Source: an uncultured Prevotella sp. (GTDB lineage: Bacteria > Bacteroidota > Bacteroidia > Bacteroidales > Bacteroidaceae). From it: a DNA stretch of 8,411 bases. Under the pieces are notes generated by a model. It was not told where the DNA came from. It worked only from the letters and a program-made list of their open reading frames with translations, and did no database searches. The DNA lies in assembly GCA_900769055.1 (NCBI GenBank), contig CAAGFF010000200.1:1-8411 (forward strand), written 5' to 3'. Position numbers and translations under genes: made by a program. Shown one piece after another: positions 1 through 6,312 of the stretch; within the stretch, counting starts at the first letter, position 1; every line of letters begins with the position of its first letter.

Positions 1-131
1 CGCTCTCCATTCTTTCCGATGCGCAGGATGACAAAGTTTCCGGCTTTGCGGCTTCTCGCAATTAATGGTGCCTCTACCTCAAAAAGAAACACCTTCTCCG
101 AGAATTGCCTTTTCTTGACTATCTTATTCAT
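1..131 (-). CDS. NfnA/SudB-like ferredoxin-NADP+ reductase (sulfide dehydrogenase-like) subunit, N-terminal part only
   Basis: Only the first 43 codons are in the window; the gene continues past the left edge. The ATG is at 131-129. The translation begins MNKIVKKRQFSEKVFLFEVE and contains APLIARSRKAGNFVILRIG, which matches the start of the FAD/NAD-binding subunit of NADH-dependent ferredoxin-NADP+ oxidoreductase, also annotated as sulfide or dihydroorotate dehydrogenase-like electron transfer subunit. In that family the AGNFVILR-type stretch lies in the first strands of the FAD-binding barrel. The expected role is cytoplasmic electron transfer between NAD(P)H and ferredoxin, with a partner flavoprotein of glutamate-synthase small-subunit type usually encoded next door; that partner would lie outside the window. 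The start is 24 bases downstream of the serS stop on the same strand, with no terminator-like hairpin between, so co-transcription with serS is likely. The family call is from remembered similarity over a short stretch; NAD-binding motifs cannot be checked. Confidence 0.75.
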   Translation of the reverse strand, partial: MNKIVKKRQFSEKVFLFEVEAPLIARSRKAGNFVILRIGKNGE

Positions 132-155
132 TGTTTAAGTTTCGCTAATGGTCGT

Positions 156-1472
156 TCAATTTATTATCTCGCATCCCATGTATGGTACGAGTGCTCTTGG
201 CACACGGATACCCTCAGGTGTCTGATTGTCTTCTATGATGGCAGCCACGATGCGGGGTAGGGCGAGAGCCGAGCCATTGAGTGTATGGCAAAGCTCAATC
301 TTCTTGTCCTCGGCATGGCGGTAGCGGCATTTCAGGCGGTTTGCCTGATAGGTGTCGAAGTTGCTAACAGACGAAACCTCCAGCCACCGGCCCTGAGCCT
401 CGGAATAAACCTCGAAGTCGTAGCATACGGCAGAAGTGAACGACTGGTCGCCACCACACAGCAGTAGGATGCGATAGGGCAGTTCCAGTTTCTTAAGCAG
501 ACCTTCAACATGCTCAAGCATTTCCTTGTGTGACTCCTTAGAGTGCTCGGGCTTGTCGATGCGTACAATCTCTATCTTCGAGAACTCGTGCAGTCGGTTC
601 AGTCCGCGAACGTCCTTGCCGTAGCTTCCTGCTTCGCGGCGGAAACATTGAGTGTAGGCGCAGTTCTTTATAGGCAGGTCTTTCTCGTCGAGGATAACAT
701 CGCGATAGATGTTTGTAACGGGCACCTCAGCCGTTGGGATAAGATACAGGTCGTCTACCTCACAATGATACATCTGTCCCTCCTTGTCTGGCAGCTGTCC
801 CGTTCCATAGCCAGAAGCCTGGTTTACTACCGTAGGCGGCATAATCTCAGTATATCCTGATGCCCTTGCCTCATCGAGGAAGAAGTTGATGAGAGCTCTC
901 TGCAGGCGTGCGCCCATACCTATATATACAGGGAAGCCTGCTCCTGTGATTTTCACACCAAGGTCGAAGTCGATGAGATTGTATTTCTTTGCCAGTTCCC
1001 AGTGGGGCAGCTTTGCCTCAGCGTTCTCCGGGTTGAGAGTCCAGTTGCCCACGGTATCTGTACCGTCGCATTCCTTGAGGTTGCTCTTCACTACGATGTT
1101 GTCTTCCGCAGCTACGCCTTCTGGCACCTCGTCGTATGGTATGTTTGGAATTGTGCAGAGGAGTTCCTTAGTCTGCCTCTCAGCATCTGCCATTGCCTGC
1201 TCCATGGCCTTGTCCTGGCTTTTCAGCACAGCCACCTGAGCCTTAATCTCCTCAGCCTCGTCTTTTTTACCCTGTTTCATGAGCTGTCCTATCTGGGCAG
1301 CCATTTTCTTACTTTCCTGCTTTGCCTTGTCCGACTTCTGCTGAGCCTCGCGGCGGCATTTGTCGAGTTCAAGAACTTTCTCTACGGCTTCTCTGGCACC
1401 CTTGAAGTGCTTTTTCTCCAAGCCTTTGATAACGCGTTCAGTTTCCTCACTGATGAGTTTAAGTGTAAGCAT
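156..1472 (-). CDS. serS: Seryl-tRNA synthetase (SerS, class II)
   Basis: A complete 438-residue cytoplasmic enzyme that attaches serine to tRNA-Ser (and to tRNA-Sec where present) using ATP. Residues about 1-105 form the charged, heptad-rich two-helix arm that grips the long variable arm of tRNA-Ser; it is rich in Lys, Glu and Ala (for example KGKK-like and EEIKAQVAVLK stretches). The class II core follows from about residue 155. The serine/ATP pocket has TAE at 247-249, motif 2 at 277-302 (FRREAGSYGKDVRGLNRLHE) and motif 3 at 397-417 (TLNGSALALPRIVAAIIEDN). Length is close to the usual 420-440. The ATG at 1472 gives the expected N-terminus MLTLKLISEETERVIKGLEKK. The stop is TGA at 156-158. 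It has its own Bacteroidota-type promoter just upstream, 149 bases after tex, and probably reads through into the NfnA-like gene. I see no T-box-like leader. Confidence 0.98.
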   Translation of the reverse strand: MLTLKLISEETERVIKGLEKKHFKGAREAVEKVLELDKCRREAQQKSDKAKQESKKMAAQIGQLMKQGKKDEAEEIKAQVAVLKSQDKAMEQAMADAERQTKELLCTIPNIPYDEVPEGVAAEDNIVVKSNLKECDGTDTVGNWTLNPENAEAKLPHWELAKKYNLIDFDLGVKITGAGFPVYIGMGARLQRALINFFLDEARASGYTEIMPPTVVNQASGYGTGQLPDKEGQMYHCEVDDLYLIPTAEVPVTNIYRDVILDEKDLPIKNCAYTQCFRREAGSYGKDVRGLNRLHEFSKIEIVRIDKPEHSKESHKEMLEHVEGLLKKLELPYRILLLCGGDQSFTSAVCYDFEVYSEAQGRWLEVSSVSNFDTYQANRLKCRYRHAEDKKIELCHTLNGSALALPRIVAAIIEDNQTPEGIRVPRALVPYMGCEIIN

Positions 1473-1521
1473 ACTTAGTGTTATTTTGATTTATTTATGT
1501 TCTTTTTTCGAAATTTGCTTG

Positions 1522-1552
1522 CAAAAATACGAAATCTATCTGAAACGGCAAA
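1522..1552 (-). promoter_or_regulatory. Bacteroidota sigma-70 type promoter of serS
   Basis: Read on the minus strand, TTTG (1552-1549) is followed after exactly 19 bases by TATTTTTG (1529-1522). This is a full match to the known Bacteroidota primary-sigma consensus TTTG-N19-21-TAnnTTTG. It predicts a 5' leader of roughly 40-45 bases before the serS ATG at 1472, and that leader is A-rich, as is usual in this phylum. The -33 element falls inside the inverted repeat at 1542-1576. Confidence 0.75.
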
Positions 1553-1576
1553 ATTATTGTTATAATTTGTCGTTTC
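1542..1576. repeat. 35-base imperfect inverted repeat between tex and serS
   Basis: The outer arms GAAACG (1542-1547) and CGTTTC (1571-1576) are exact complements. Inside them a 7-bp A/T arm (AAATTAT paired with ATAATTT on the minus strand) closes a 4-base loop, with one mismatch, one isolated pair and one bulge between the two stems. About 14 base pairs form in total. It lies 44-79 bases past the tex stop, and no T-run follows on either strand, so it is not a textbook terminator. Because it contains the -33 element of the serS promoter, it could instead be an operator, or serve both roles. The pairing is seen directly; the function is inferred. Confidence 0.5.
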
Positions 1577-1620
1577 TCCGTATTATGTCTCTGCAATAGG
1601 TTTCGGTAAACAGTCCTTTT

Positions 1621-3807
1621 CTACATAGTCCTTTCCAGCTTCAGGCTAATTCTGTTGCGACGTGTGTCCACGTCCAGGACGCTTACCATTACGTGCTGAT
1701 GAAGGCTTAGCACTTCCGACGGGTCGCTGATGTATCTGTTTGCCATTTGCGAAATGTGTATCAGTCCGTCCTGGTGTACGCCAATGTCAACGAATGCACC
1801 GAACTTCGTCAGGTTGGTAACGATGCCAGGAAGAAGCATGCCTGCCCTTACGTCGTCCATGGTATGGACATTGTTGTCGAAGTCGAAGACCTCTACTTGT
1901 CCTCTCGGGTCGCGTCCAGGCTTCTCCAGCTCGCTTATAATGTCGTTCAGGGTGGGCAGTCCCATGTCGGCAGTCACATACCTTTTCAGGTCTATGCTCT
2001 TCAGTCTTGACTTGTCTTTGATAAGTTCAGCTACAGTACATCCGCAATCGGCAGCCATCGTCTTTACCGTGTCGTAACGCTCGGGATGAACGGCCGTGTT
2101 GTCGAGTGGATTACGTGCATCGGGTATGCGCAGGAAGCCTGCGCATTGTGTGAATGTGTTTGGACCCAGGCGAGGAACCTTCTTCAGCTGCGCCCTTGAT
2201 GTGAAGTTGCCGTTGGCCTTGCGGTATTCCACTATGTTCTTTGCCAGCACAGGCCCCAGTCCACTCACGTAGGTGAGTAGCTGCTGACTTGCCGTGTTCG
2301 GGTTTACTCCAACCATGTTCACACAGCTCTCCACGATCATGTCGAGGCTACGTTTCAGCTGAGCCTGGTCTACGTCGTGCTGGTATTGTCCCACTCCAAT
2401 GCTCTTTGGGTCTATCTTGACCAGTTCGGCCAGAGGGTCCATAAGCCTTCGTGCTATCGAGACAGCCCCTCTGACAGTTACATCCTCGTTGGGGAACTCG
2501 TCCCTTGCTGTCTTCGAAGCGGAGTATACCGATGCGCCATCCTCGCTGACAACGTATATGTGAGGCTTGTTTCCGCTTGTTATGTCGGCCATCGCACGTT
2601 TCAGTATGTCCGTGGTCTCCCTGCTTGCCGTTCCGTTGCCCACGGCTACTGCCTCAATGTTGTATTTCCTTGCCAGACTTGTGAATGTGGATGCTGCTTT
2701 CAGACTATCACCTTTGGGTGGAAAGGTATATACCACGTCGTGATGCAGCAGGTTTCCCTGAGCATCGAGCATTACCACCTTGCATCCTGTCCTTATGCCT
2801 GGGTCTACTCCCATCACGCGTTTCTGTCCGAGCGGTGCGTCGAGGAGCAGTTGCTTAAGGTTGCGTGCGAACACTTCTATGGCCTCAGCCTCAGCCTTCT
2901 CACGGCTTGCAGCAGCAAACTCGTTCTCCATGCTTGGTGTGAGCAGACGCTTGTAAGAGTCGTCAATTGCCTCGCCAACAAGCTGGGCGCATCGTCCGCG
3001 GCCACGAACATAACGTCTGTGTATACGCTCCAGGGCATAGTCGCCATCAACAGATATGCGTACGTTCAGTATACCATCTGCCTCGCCTCGCCTCATGGCT
3101 AAGAGTCTGTTGCCGTTGCATCGTGCCAGTGGCTCGCTGAAGTTGAAGTAGTCGCTGTATTTCTGTGCCTCGTCAGTCTCGGCCTTGCTCTTTACTACCT
3201 TCGATGTAATAGTGGCCTCGCGTCTGAATGAATGGCGAAGGATGTTGCGGCACTCCTCGTCCTCGCTTACGTTTTCGGCAATGATGTCCTTAGCTCCGTT
3301 CAGTGCGTCGGCTACACCGAAAGCATCTGCATCCACCTTCAACTTCTGTAGCTGTTCCTTGAATGTTTTTCCGGAAATGAGCCTCCTTGCCGTTGACTCA
3401 ATGTCGTTGTCGCGCTGTAGCATTATCGCCGCAGCGAGCGGTTCCAGTCCCATTTCCCTTGCCGCCTGCGCCCTTGTGCGGCGTTTGGGCTTGTAAGGTA
3501 GGTATATGTCTTCAAGTACGTTCGCATCCCAGCAGTTGTCAATCTTGCTCTTAATCTCATCGGTCAGCTTCCCTTGTGCCTCGATGGTCGCAATGATAGT
3601 CTCCTTGCGTTTGGCCATCTCCTTCAGTTTTCCGTACCAGATGTTAATCTCTGCTACCTGCTCGTCAGTGAGTCCTCCTGTGCTCTCCTTCCGGTATCTG
3701 GCAATGAACGGTATGGTGCACCCTTCGTCGAGCAGCTGCATGGTGTTTGCTATGCCCTCAGAGGGAAATTGCAAATTCCTTGCTATGATGTCTGTGAATA
3801 TATTCAT
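1621..3807 (-). CDS. tex: Tex family RNA-binding transcription accessory protein (YhgF-like)
   Basis: A complete 728-residue cytoplasmic nucleic-acid-binding protein of the Tex/YhgF family, which is linked to transcription, RNA handling and stress tolerance. The domains appear in the usual order. First is an N-terminal helical Tex region (about 1-320) with the family signature TIPFIARYRKESTGGL at 31-46. Next is a YqgF/RNase H-like domain (about 329-460) with VMGVDPGIRTG at 331-341, GNGTASRET at 390-398 and SEDGASVYSAS at 421-431. Then come tandem helix-hairpin-helix segments (about 503-560, including VSGLGPVLAKNIVEYR) and a C-terminal S1 RNA-binding domain (about 653-726; GIVTNLTKFGAFVDIGVHQD, then GLIHISQM). 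The protein ends two residues after the last S1 strand (ISLKLERTM), without the basic tail that many homologues carry beyond S1. The start MNIFTDIIARNLQFP fits the family. It diverges from the TPR operon and has a -7 element just upstream. Confidence 0.97.
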   Translation of the reverse strand: MNIFTDIIARNLQFPSEGIANTMQLLDEGCTIPFIARYRKESTGGLTDEQVAEINIWYGKLKEMAKRKETIIATIEAQGKLTDEIKSKIDNCWDANVLEDIYLPYKPKRRTRAQAAREMGLEPLAAAIMLQRDNDIESTARRLISGKTFKEQLQKLKVDADAFGVADALNGAKDIIAENVSEDEECRNILRHSFRREATITSKVVKSKAETDEAQKYSDYFNFSEPLARCNGNRLLAMRRGEADGILNVRISVDGDYALERIHRRYVRGRGRCAQLVGEAIDDSYKRLLTPSMENEFAAASREKAEAEAIEVFARNLKQLLLDAPLGQKRVMGVDPGIRTGCKVVMLDAQGNLLHHDVVYTFPPKGDSLKAASTFTSLARKYNIEAVAVGNGTASRETTDILKRAMADITSGNKPHIYVVSEDGASVYSASKTARDEFPNEDVTVRGAVSIARRLMDPLAELVKIDPKSIGVGQYQHDVDQAQLKRSLDMIVESCVNMVGVNPNTASQQLLTYVSGLGPVLAKNIVEYRKANGNFTSRAQLKKVPRLGPNTFTQCAGFLRIPDARNPLDNTAVHPERYDTVKTMAADCGCTVAELIKDKSRLKSIDLKRYVTADMGLPTLNDIISELEKPGRDPRGQVEVFDFDNNVHTMDDVRAGMLLPGIVTNLTKFGAFVDIGVHQDGLIHISQMANRYISDPSEVLSLHQHVMVSVLDVDTRRNRISLKLERTM

Positions 3808-3833
3808 TTGTATGTCTGATTAAAAATTGTGGA

Positions 3834-3841
3834 CAAAGGTA
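3834..3841 (-). promoter_or_regulatory. Bacteroidota -7 element of tex
   Basis: On the minus strand TACCTTTG (3841-3834) is an exact match to TAnnTTTG and lies 26 bases upstream of the tex ATG, giving a short leader of about 20 bases. I cannot find a good TTTG at the expected 19-21 base spacing upstream, so the -33 half is weak or absent. The rest of the divergent region (3808-3972) is A/T-rich, and I could not place a convincing consensus promoter for the plus-strand TPR gene in it. Confidence 0.6.
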
Positions 3842-3972
3842 CGAAATAAAAATGATTTCGGAATTGAAAGATTATCATAATGGTTGTTAAAAAACATATT
3901 ACCCAAGCAATAAGTATGGTGACTGGGACGTTATTTGATATTAACAAGGGATAAATAGGATAATTGTAGATA

Positions 3973-5118
3973 ATGAGAACGCAAAAGATATTATTCGTCA
4001 TGATGTTCCTGTTATTCTCAACCGAATTGTTCCCGGTATGTGAAGCTAAGGACATCAGCAATCGCGAAAAGGCACGTGTACTGTCGAAACAGGCAACCAT
4101 GCTTCTCGGACAACTGTCCGGGAAGACTGACTCTACGGAATATTTCCAGCTCGTTTCTGATGTCATTAAGACATCTCTGCTCTGCGACTATTACGACTCC
4201 AAGCCTGACCGTAAGGGACGTGTTGTGCCGAAGTTCCGCAAGGCAAACAGCAAGCGCATTCTCGACTTGAGACCTGTCTTGCTGGAAGGTGGCATGTACC
4301 ATTATGCCAACCGGAACAACCGTCAGGCACTTGATTGCTTCACTCTGTACATGGACGTGTCCATAAACAGCATGTTTGCCTCAGAGCCTGACTCTGAAAA
4401 GGGAAAGGTTGCGTATTATGCTGCTTTGCTCGCATACGGAGAGGGCAACTATCGTGATGCCGACCGTTACGCCGACGAGGCTCTGAAGGACAACTTCTAT
4501 GCCAAGGACGCGGCAGAGGTAAAGGTTCTGTGCATGAGGCAGACTGCCAAGACGGAGGCTGACTCGGCGCGCTATCTTGTAGCTCTGCTTGAGCTCCACG
4601 ACATGGCTCCGCAGAATCAGACATACTTCAAGATGCTCATGGAGTATTTCGCCAGTCCGGGTCATGAGCACGAGATGGGGCTGTTTGCCAACGACGAGAT
4701 AAAGAAAGACAGCACCAACAAGTTCGCATGGGCCTTGAAAGGTGAGAGCGATATGCGTGAGCAAAGATGGAATGAGGCCATAGCGGCATACGGAAAGGCC
4801 GCCGCCATCGACACGACGTTCGTTGAAGCAATATTCAATATTGGTATTTGCTATTGCGGACTTGCCCAGGAAACAAAGAACGTTGACGATGCACGTAACG
4901 GAATGCTGTTCCTGGAGAAGACAGCCGGTTTGGATCCCAACTGCTATTCAGTAGATTGGCGTGAACCGCTCGCCAAGGTTAAGGCTGCCATAGAGTCGCA
5001 CGAGGAGAAAACCCTTATGGCAGAGGCAAAGAAAAATAATAGCGTGAAAAACGCTTCCAGGTCACGCAGCAAGACAAAAACAAGAAAGGGAAGCAAAGCA
5101 AAAAGAAGAAAAAGATGA
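3973..5118 (+). CDS. Exported tetratricopeptide-repeat protein with basic C-terminal tail (first of tandem pair)
   Basis: A 381-residue protein of unknown function. Residues 1-25 form a signal peptide: Arg and Lys near the start, a hydrophobic core (ILFVMMFLLF), and a likely signal peptidase I site after CEA, so the mature protein should be periplasmic or otherwise outside the cytoplasm. The middle is all-helical with TPR-like units, best seen at about 145-172 (AYYAALLAYGEGNYRDADRY) and 250-280 (ALKGESDMREQRWNEAIAAY), where small and aromatic residues sit at TPR positions. Residues 352-381 are a tail with 15 Lys/Arg in 30 and no acidic residue. From about residue 53 onward it aligns with the next gene's product (LRP 99-101 with 131-133; MF 134-135 with 166-167). 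AGGA at 3957-3960 lies 12 bases before the ATG. The stop overlaps the next start as ATGA. TPR proteins typically hold protein partners; no partner can be named here. Confidence 0.88.
   Translation: MRTQKILFVMMFLLFSTELFPVCEAKDISNREKARVLSKQATMLLGQLSGKTDSTEYFQLVSDVIKTSLLCDYYDSKPDRKGRVVPKFRKANSKRILDLRPVLLEGGMYHYANRNNRQALDCFTLYMDVSINSMFASEPDSEKGKVAYYAALLAYGEGNYRDADRYADEALKDNFYAKDAAEVKVLCMRQTAKTEADSARYLVALLELHDMAPQNQTYFKMLMEYFASPGHEHEMGLFANDEIKKDSTNKFAWALKGESDMREQRWNEAIAAYGKAAAIDTTFVEAIFNIGICYCGLAQETKNVDDARNGMLFLEKTAGLDPNCYSVDWREPLAKVKAAIESHEEKTLMAEAKKNNSVKNASRSRSKTKTRKGSKAKRRKR
5115..5118 (+). other. ATGA start/stop overlap joining the two TPR genes
   Basis: The second TPR gene starts with the ATG at 5115-5117, and the first ends with TGA at 5116-5118. 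This 4-base overlap is typical of translational coupling. The purine-rich stretch just before it (about 5085-5114, nearly all A and G) encodes the Lys/Arg tail of the first protein and also supplies the A-rich ribosome landing region for the second. Confidence 0.85.
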
Positions 5119-6305
5119 AAAGACTCATATTCGGGATGACGTTGCTCATGATTGCCATGACAGGCCAAGCCCAGAAAAAAGAACTCTCGCAGGCACGCGA
5201 TAACTTGAAAGGCAACCGAAACCTGCCACAGACGGAGCAGTCTATGGAGAACCTGCTCAAGGATTCGGCCAACCTCAACAATAAGAAAATATGGCTATAC
5301 CTGTTCGATGCCATTCGCAAGCAATATGAGCAAGGCAACGAGAAGCTGTATCTCAAGCAGCAATACGACACGGCATCGTTAGTGAACACAGCCTATAGGT
5401 TGTTCACTGCAATGGAACGTTTTGACTCCATTGACGCAGCACCCGACAAGTCGGGAAAGTCGAAGCCTGAATATCGCAAGAAGCACGCTGACCTGCTCAA
5501 TACCCTCAGGCCAAACCTATATAACGGAGCACTTTTCCTTATCGGTAAGCAGAAATATGCTGAGGCATATAGCTATCTTGACACATATATTGACTGTGCC
5601 AGCCGCCCTATGTTCAGAAACTATGCCTATTCGGATAAGGATACCATAATGCCACAGGCAGCCTATTGGGCTGTTTATTGCGGATATAAGCTTGCGGACG
5701 CACGCAAGACACTCCACCATACATATCTTGCCCTGAAGGACAAGAAACACATAGAGCCGATGCTCCAATATCTGGCTACCACATACCAGCTGGAGGGTGA
5801 CACGTCCCGATATAAGAAAGCCTTGAAAGAAGGATTCTCACGCTATCCTCTCAACCCGTATTTCTTTTCAGAGCTCGTTAACCACTATTGTGCTGCCGAT
5901 GAGTGGACGGAGGCTCTTGCCGTAGCAGACAAGGCTCTGCAGGCCGACTCCGTCAGCAAGGTATTCCTGTTAGCCAAGTCGACCATTCTGCTCAATCTCG
6001 AACGATATGATGAGACTATCAGAGTAAGCGACAGACTGATAGCCTTGGACGACAGCCTCGCACAAGCGCAGCTAAATGCAGGACTGGCATATTTCAACAA
6101 GGGGGTGGCAATGGATGTGAGGACCAAGCGAACCACGCATAAGAAGGAAATTCTCGACATGTACAAGCTGGCTCTGCCGTATTTGGGAAAGGCCCGCAAG
6201 CTGTTGCCCGAACAGAAAGACAAATGGAGCCTGCCACTCTATACGATATATCTGAACCTGAACATGGGGGAGGAGTTCGATGAGATTGACAAGCTAATAA
6301 GATAA
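5115..6305 (+). CDS. Exported tetratricopeptide-repeat protein (second of tandem pair)
   Basis: A 396-residue secreted helical repeat protein of unknown function. Residues 1-19 are a clean signal peptide (MKRLIFGMTLLMIAMTGQA), with cleavage expected after GQA. TPR-like helix pairs run along the chain, clearest at about 148-160 (YAEAYSYLDTYID), 262-275 (DEWTEALAVADKAL) and 296-326 (ERYDETIRVSDRLI, then NAGLAYFNKG). It ends MGEEFDEIDKLIR, a C-terminus I associate with a TPR family common in Bacteroidales. It resembles the preceding gene's product along most of its length: 16 of 58 residues are identical without gaps between residues 110-167 here and 78-135 there, and 13 of 49 between 278-326 and 246-294. 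It lacks the basic tail of its partner and has about 11 extra residues near 337-347. It is the middle gene of a compact unit, with the helicase start 7 bases beyond its stop. It probably acts in the periplasm or at the envelope. Confidence 0.88.
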   Translation: MKRLIFGMTLLMIAMTGQAQKKELSQARDNLKGNRNLPQTEQSMENLLKDSANLNNKKIWLYLFDAIRKQYEQGNEKLYLKQQYDTASLVNTAYRLFTAMERFDSIDAAPDKSGKSKPEYRKKHADLLNTLRPNLYNGALFLIGKQKYAEAYSYLDTYIDCASRPMFRNYAYSDKDTIMPQAAYWAVYCGYKLADARKTLHHTYLALKDKKHIEPMLQYLATTYQLEGDTSRYKKALKEGFSRYPLNPYFFSELVNHYCAADEWTEALAVADKALQADSVSKVFLLAKSTILLNLERYDETIRVSDRLIALDDSLAQAQLNAGLAYFNKGVAMDVRTKRTTHKKEILDMYKLALPYLGKARKLLPEQKDKWSLPLYTIYLNLNMGEEFDEIDKLIR

Positions 6306-6312
6306 AGAACTG

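Noticed and set aside
1473..1620. T-box or other tRNA-sensing leader upstream of serS
   Set aside because: The predicted transcript leader is only about 40-45 bases, far too short for a T-box specifier and antiterminator, and no conserved T-box sequence is visible.
2377..3102. A 241-codon open frame on the plus strand opposite tex
   Set aside because: It lies wholly antisense to the well-supported tex coding sequence, its translation is rich in Cys, Val and Ser without domain signals, and it has no promoter or leader. It is a shadow of tex codon usage. The same holds for shorter antisense frames over serS and the TPR genes.
3931..3937. TTATTTG as the -7 element of the first TPR gene
   Set aside because: Only the TTTG half matches TAnnTTTG, the TA is out of register, and no TTTG is present at a suitable upstream distance. 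I prefer to leave the promoter unassigned.
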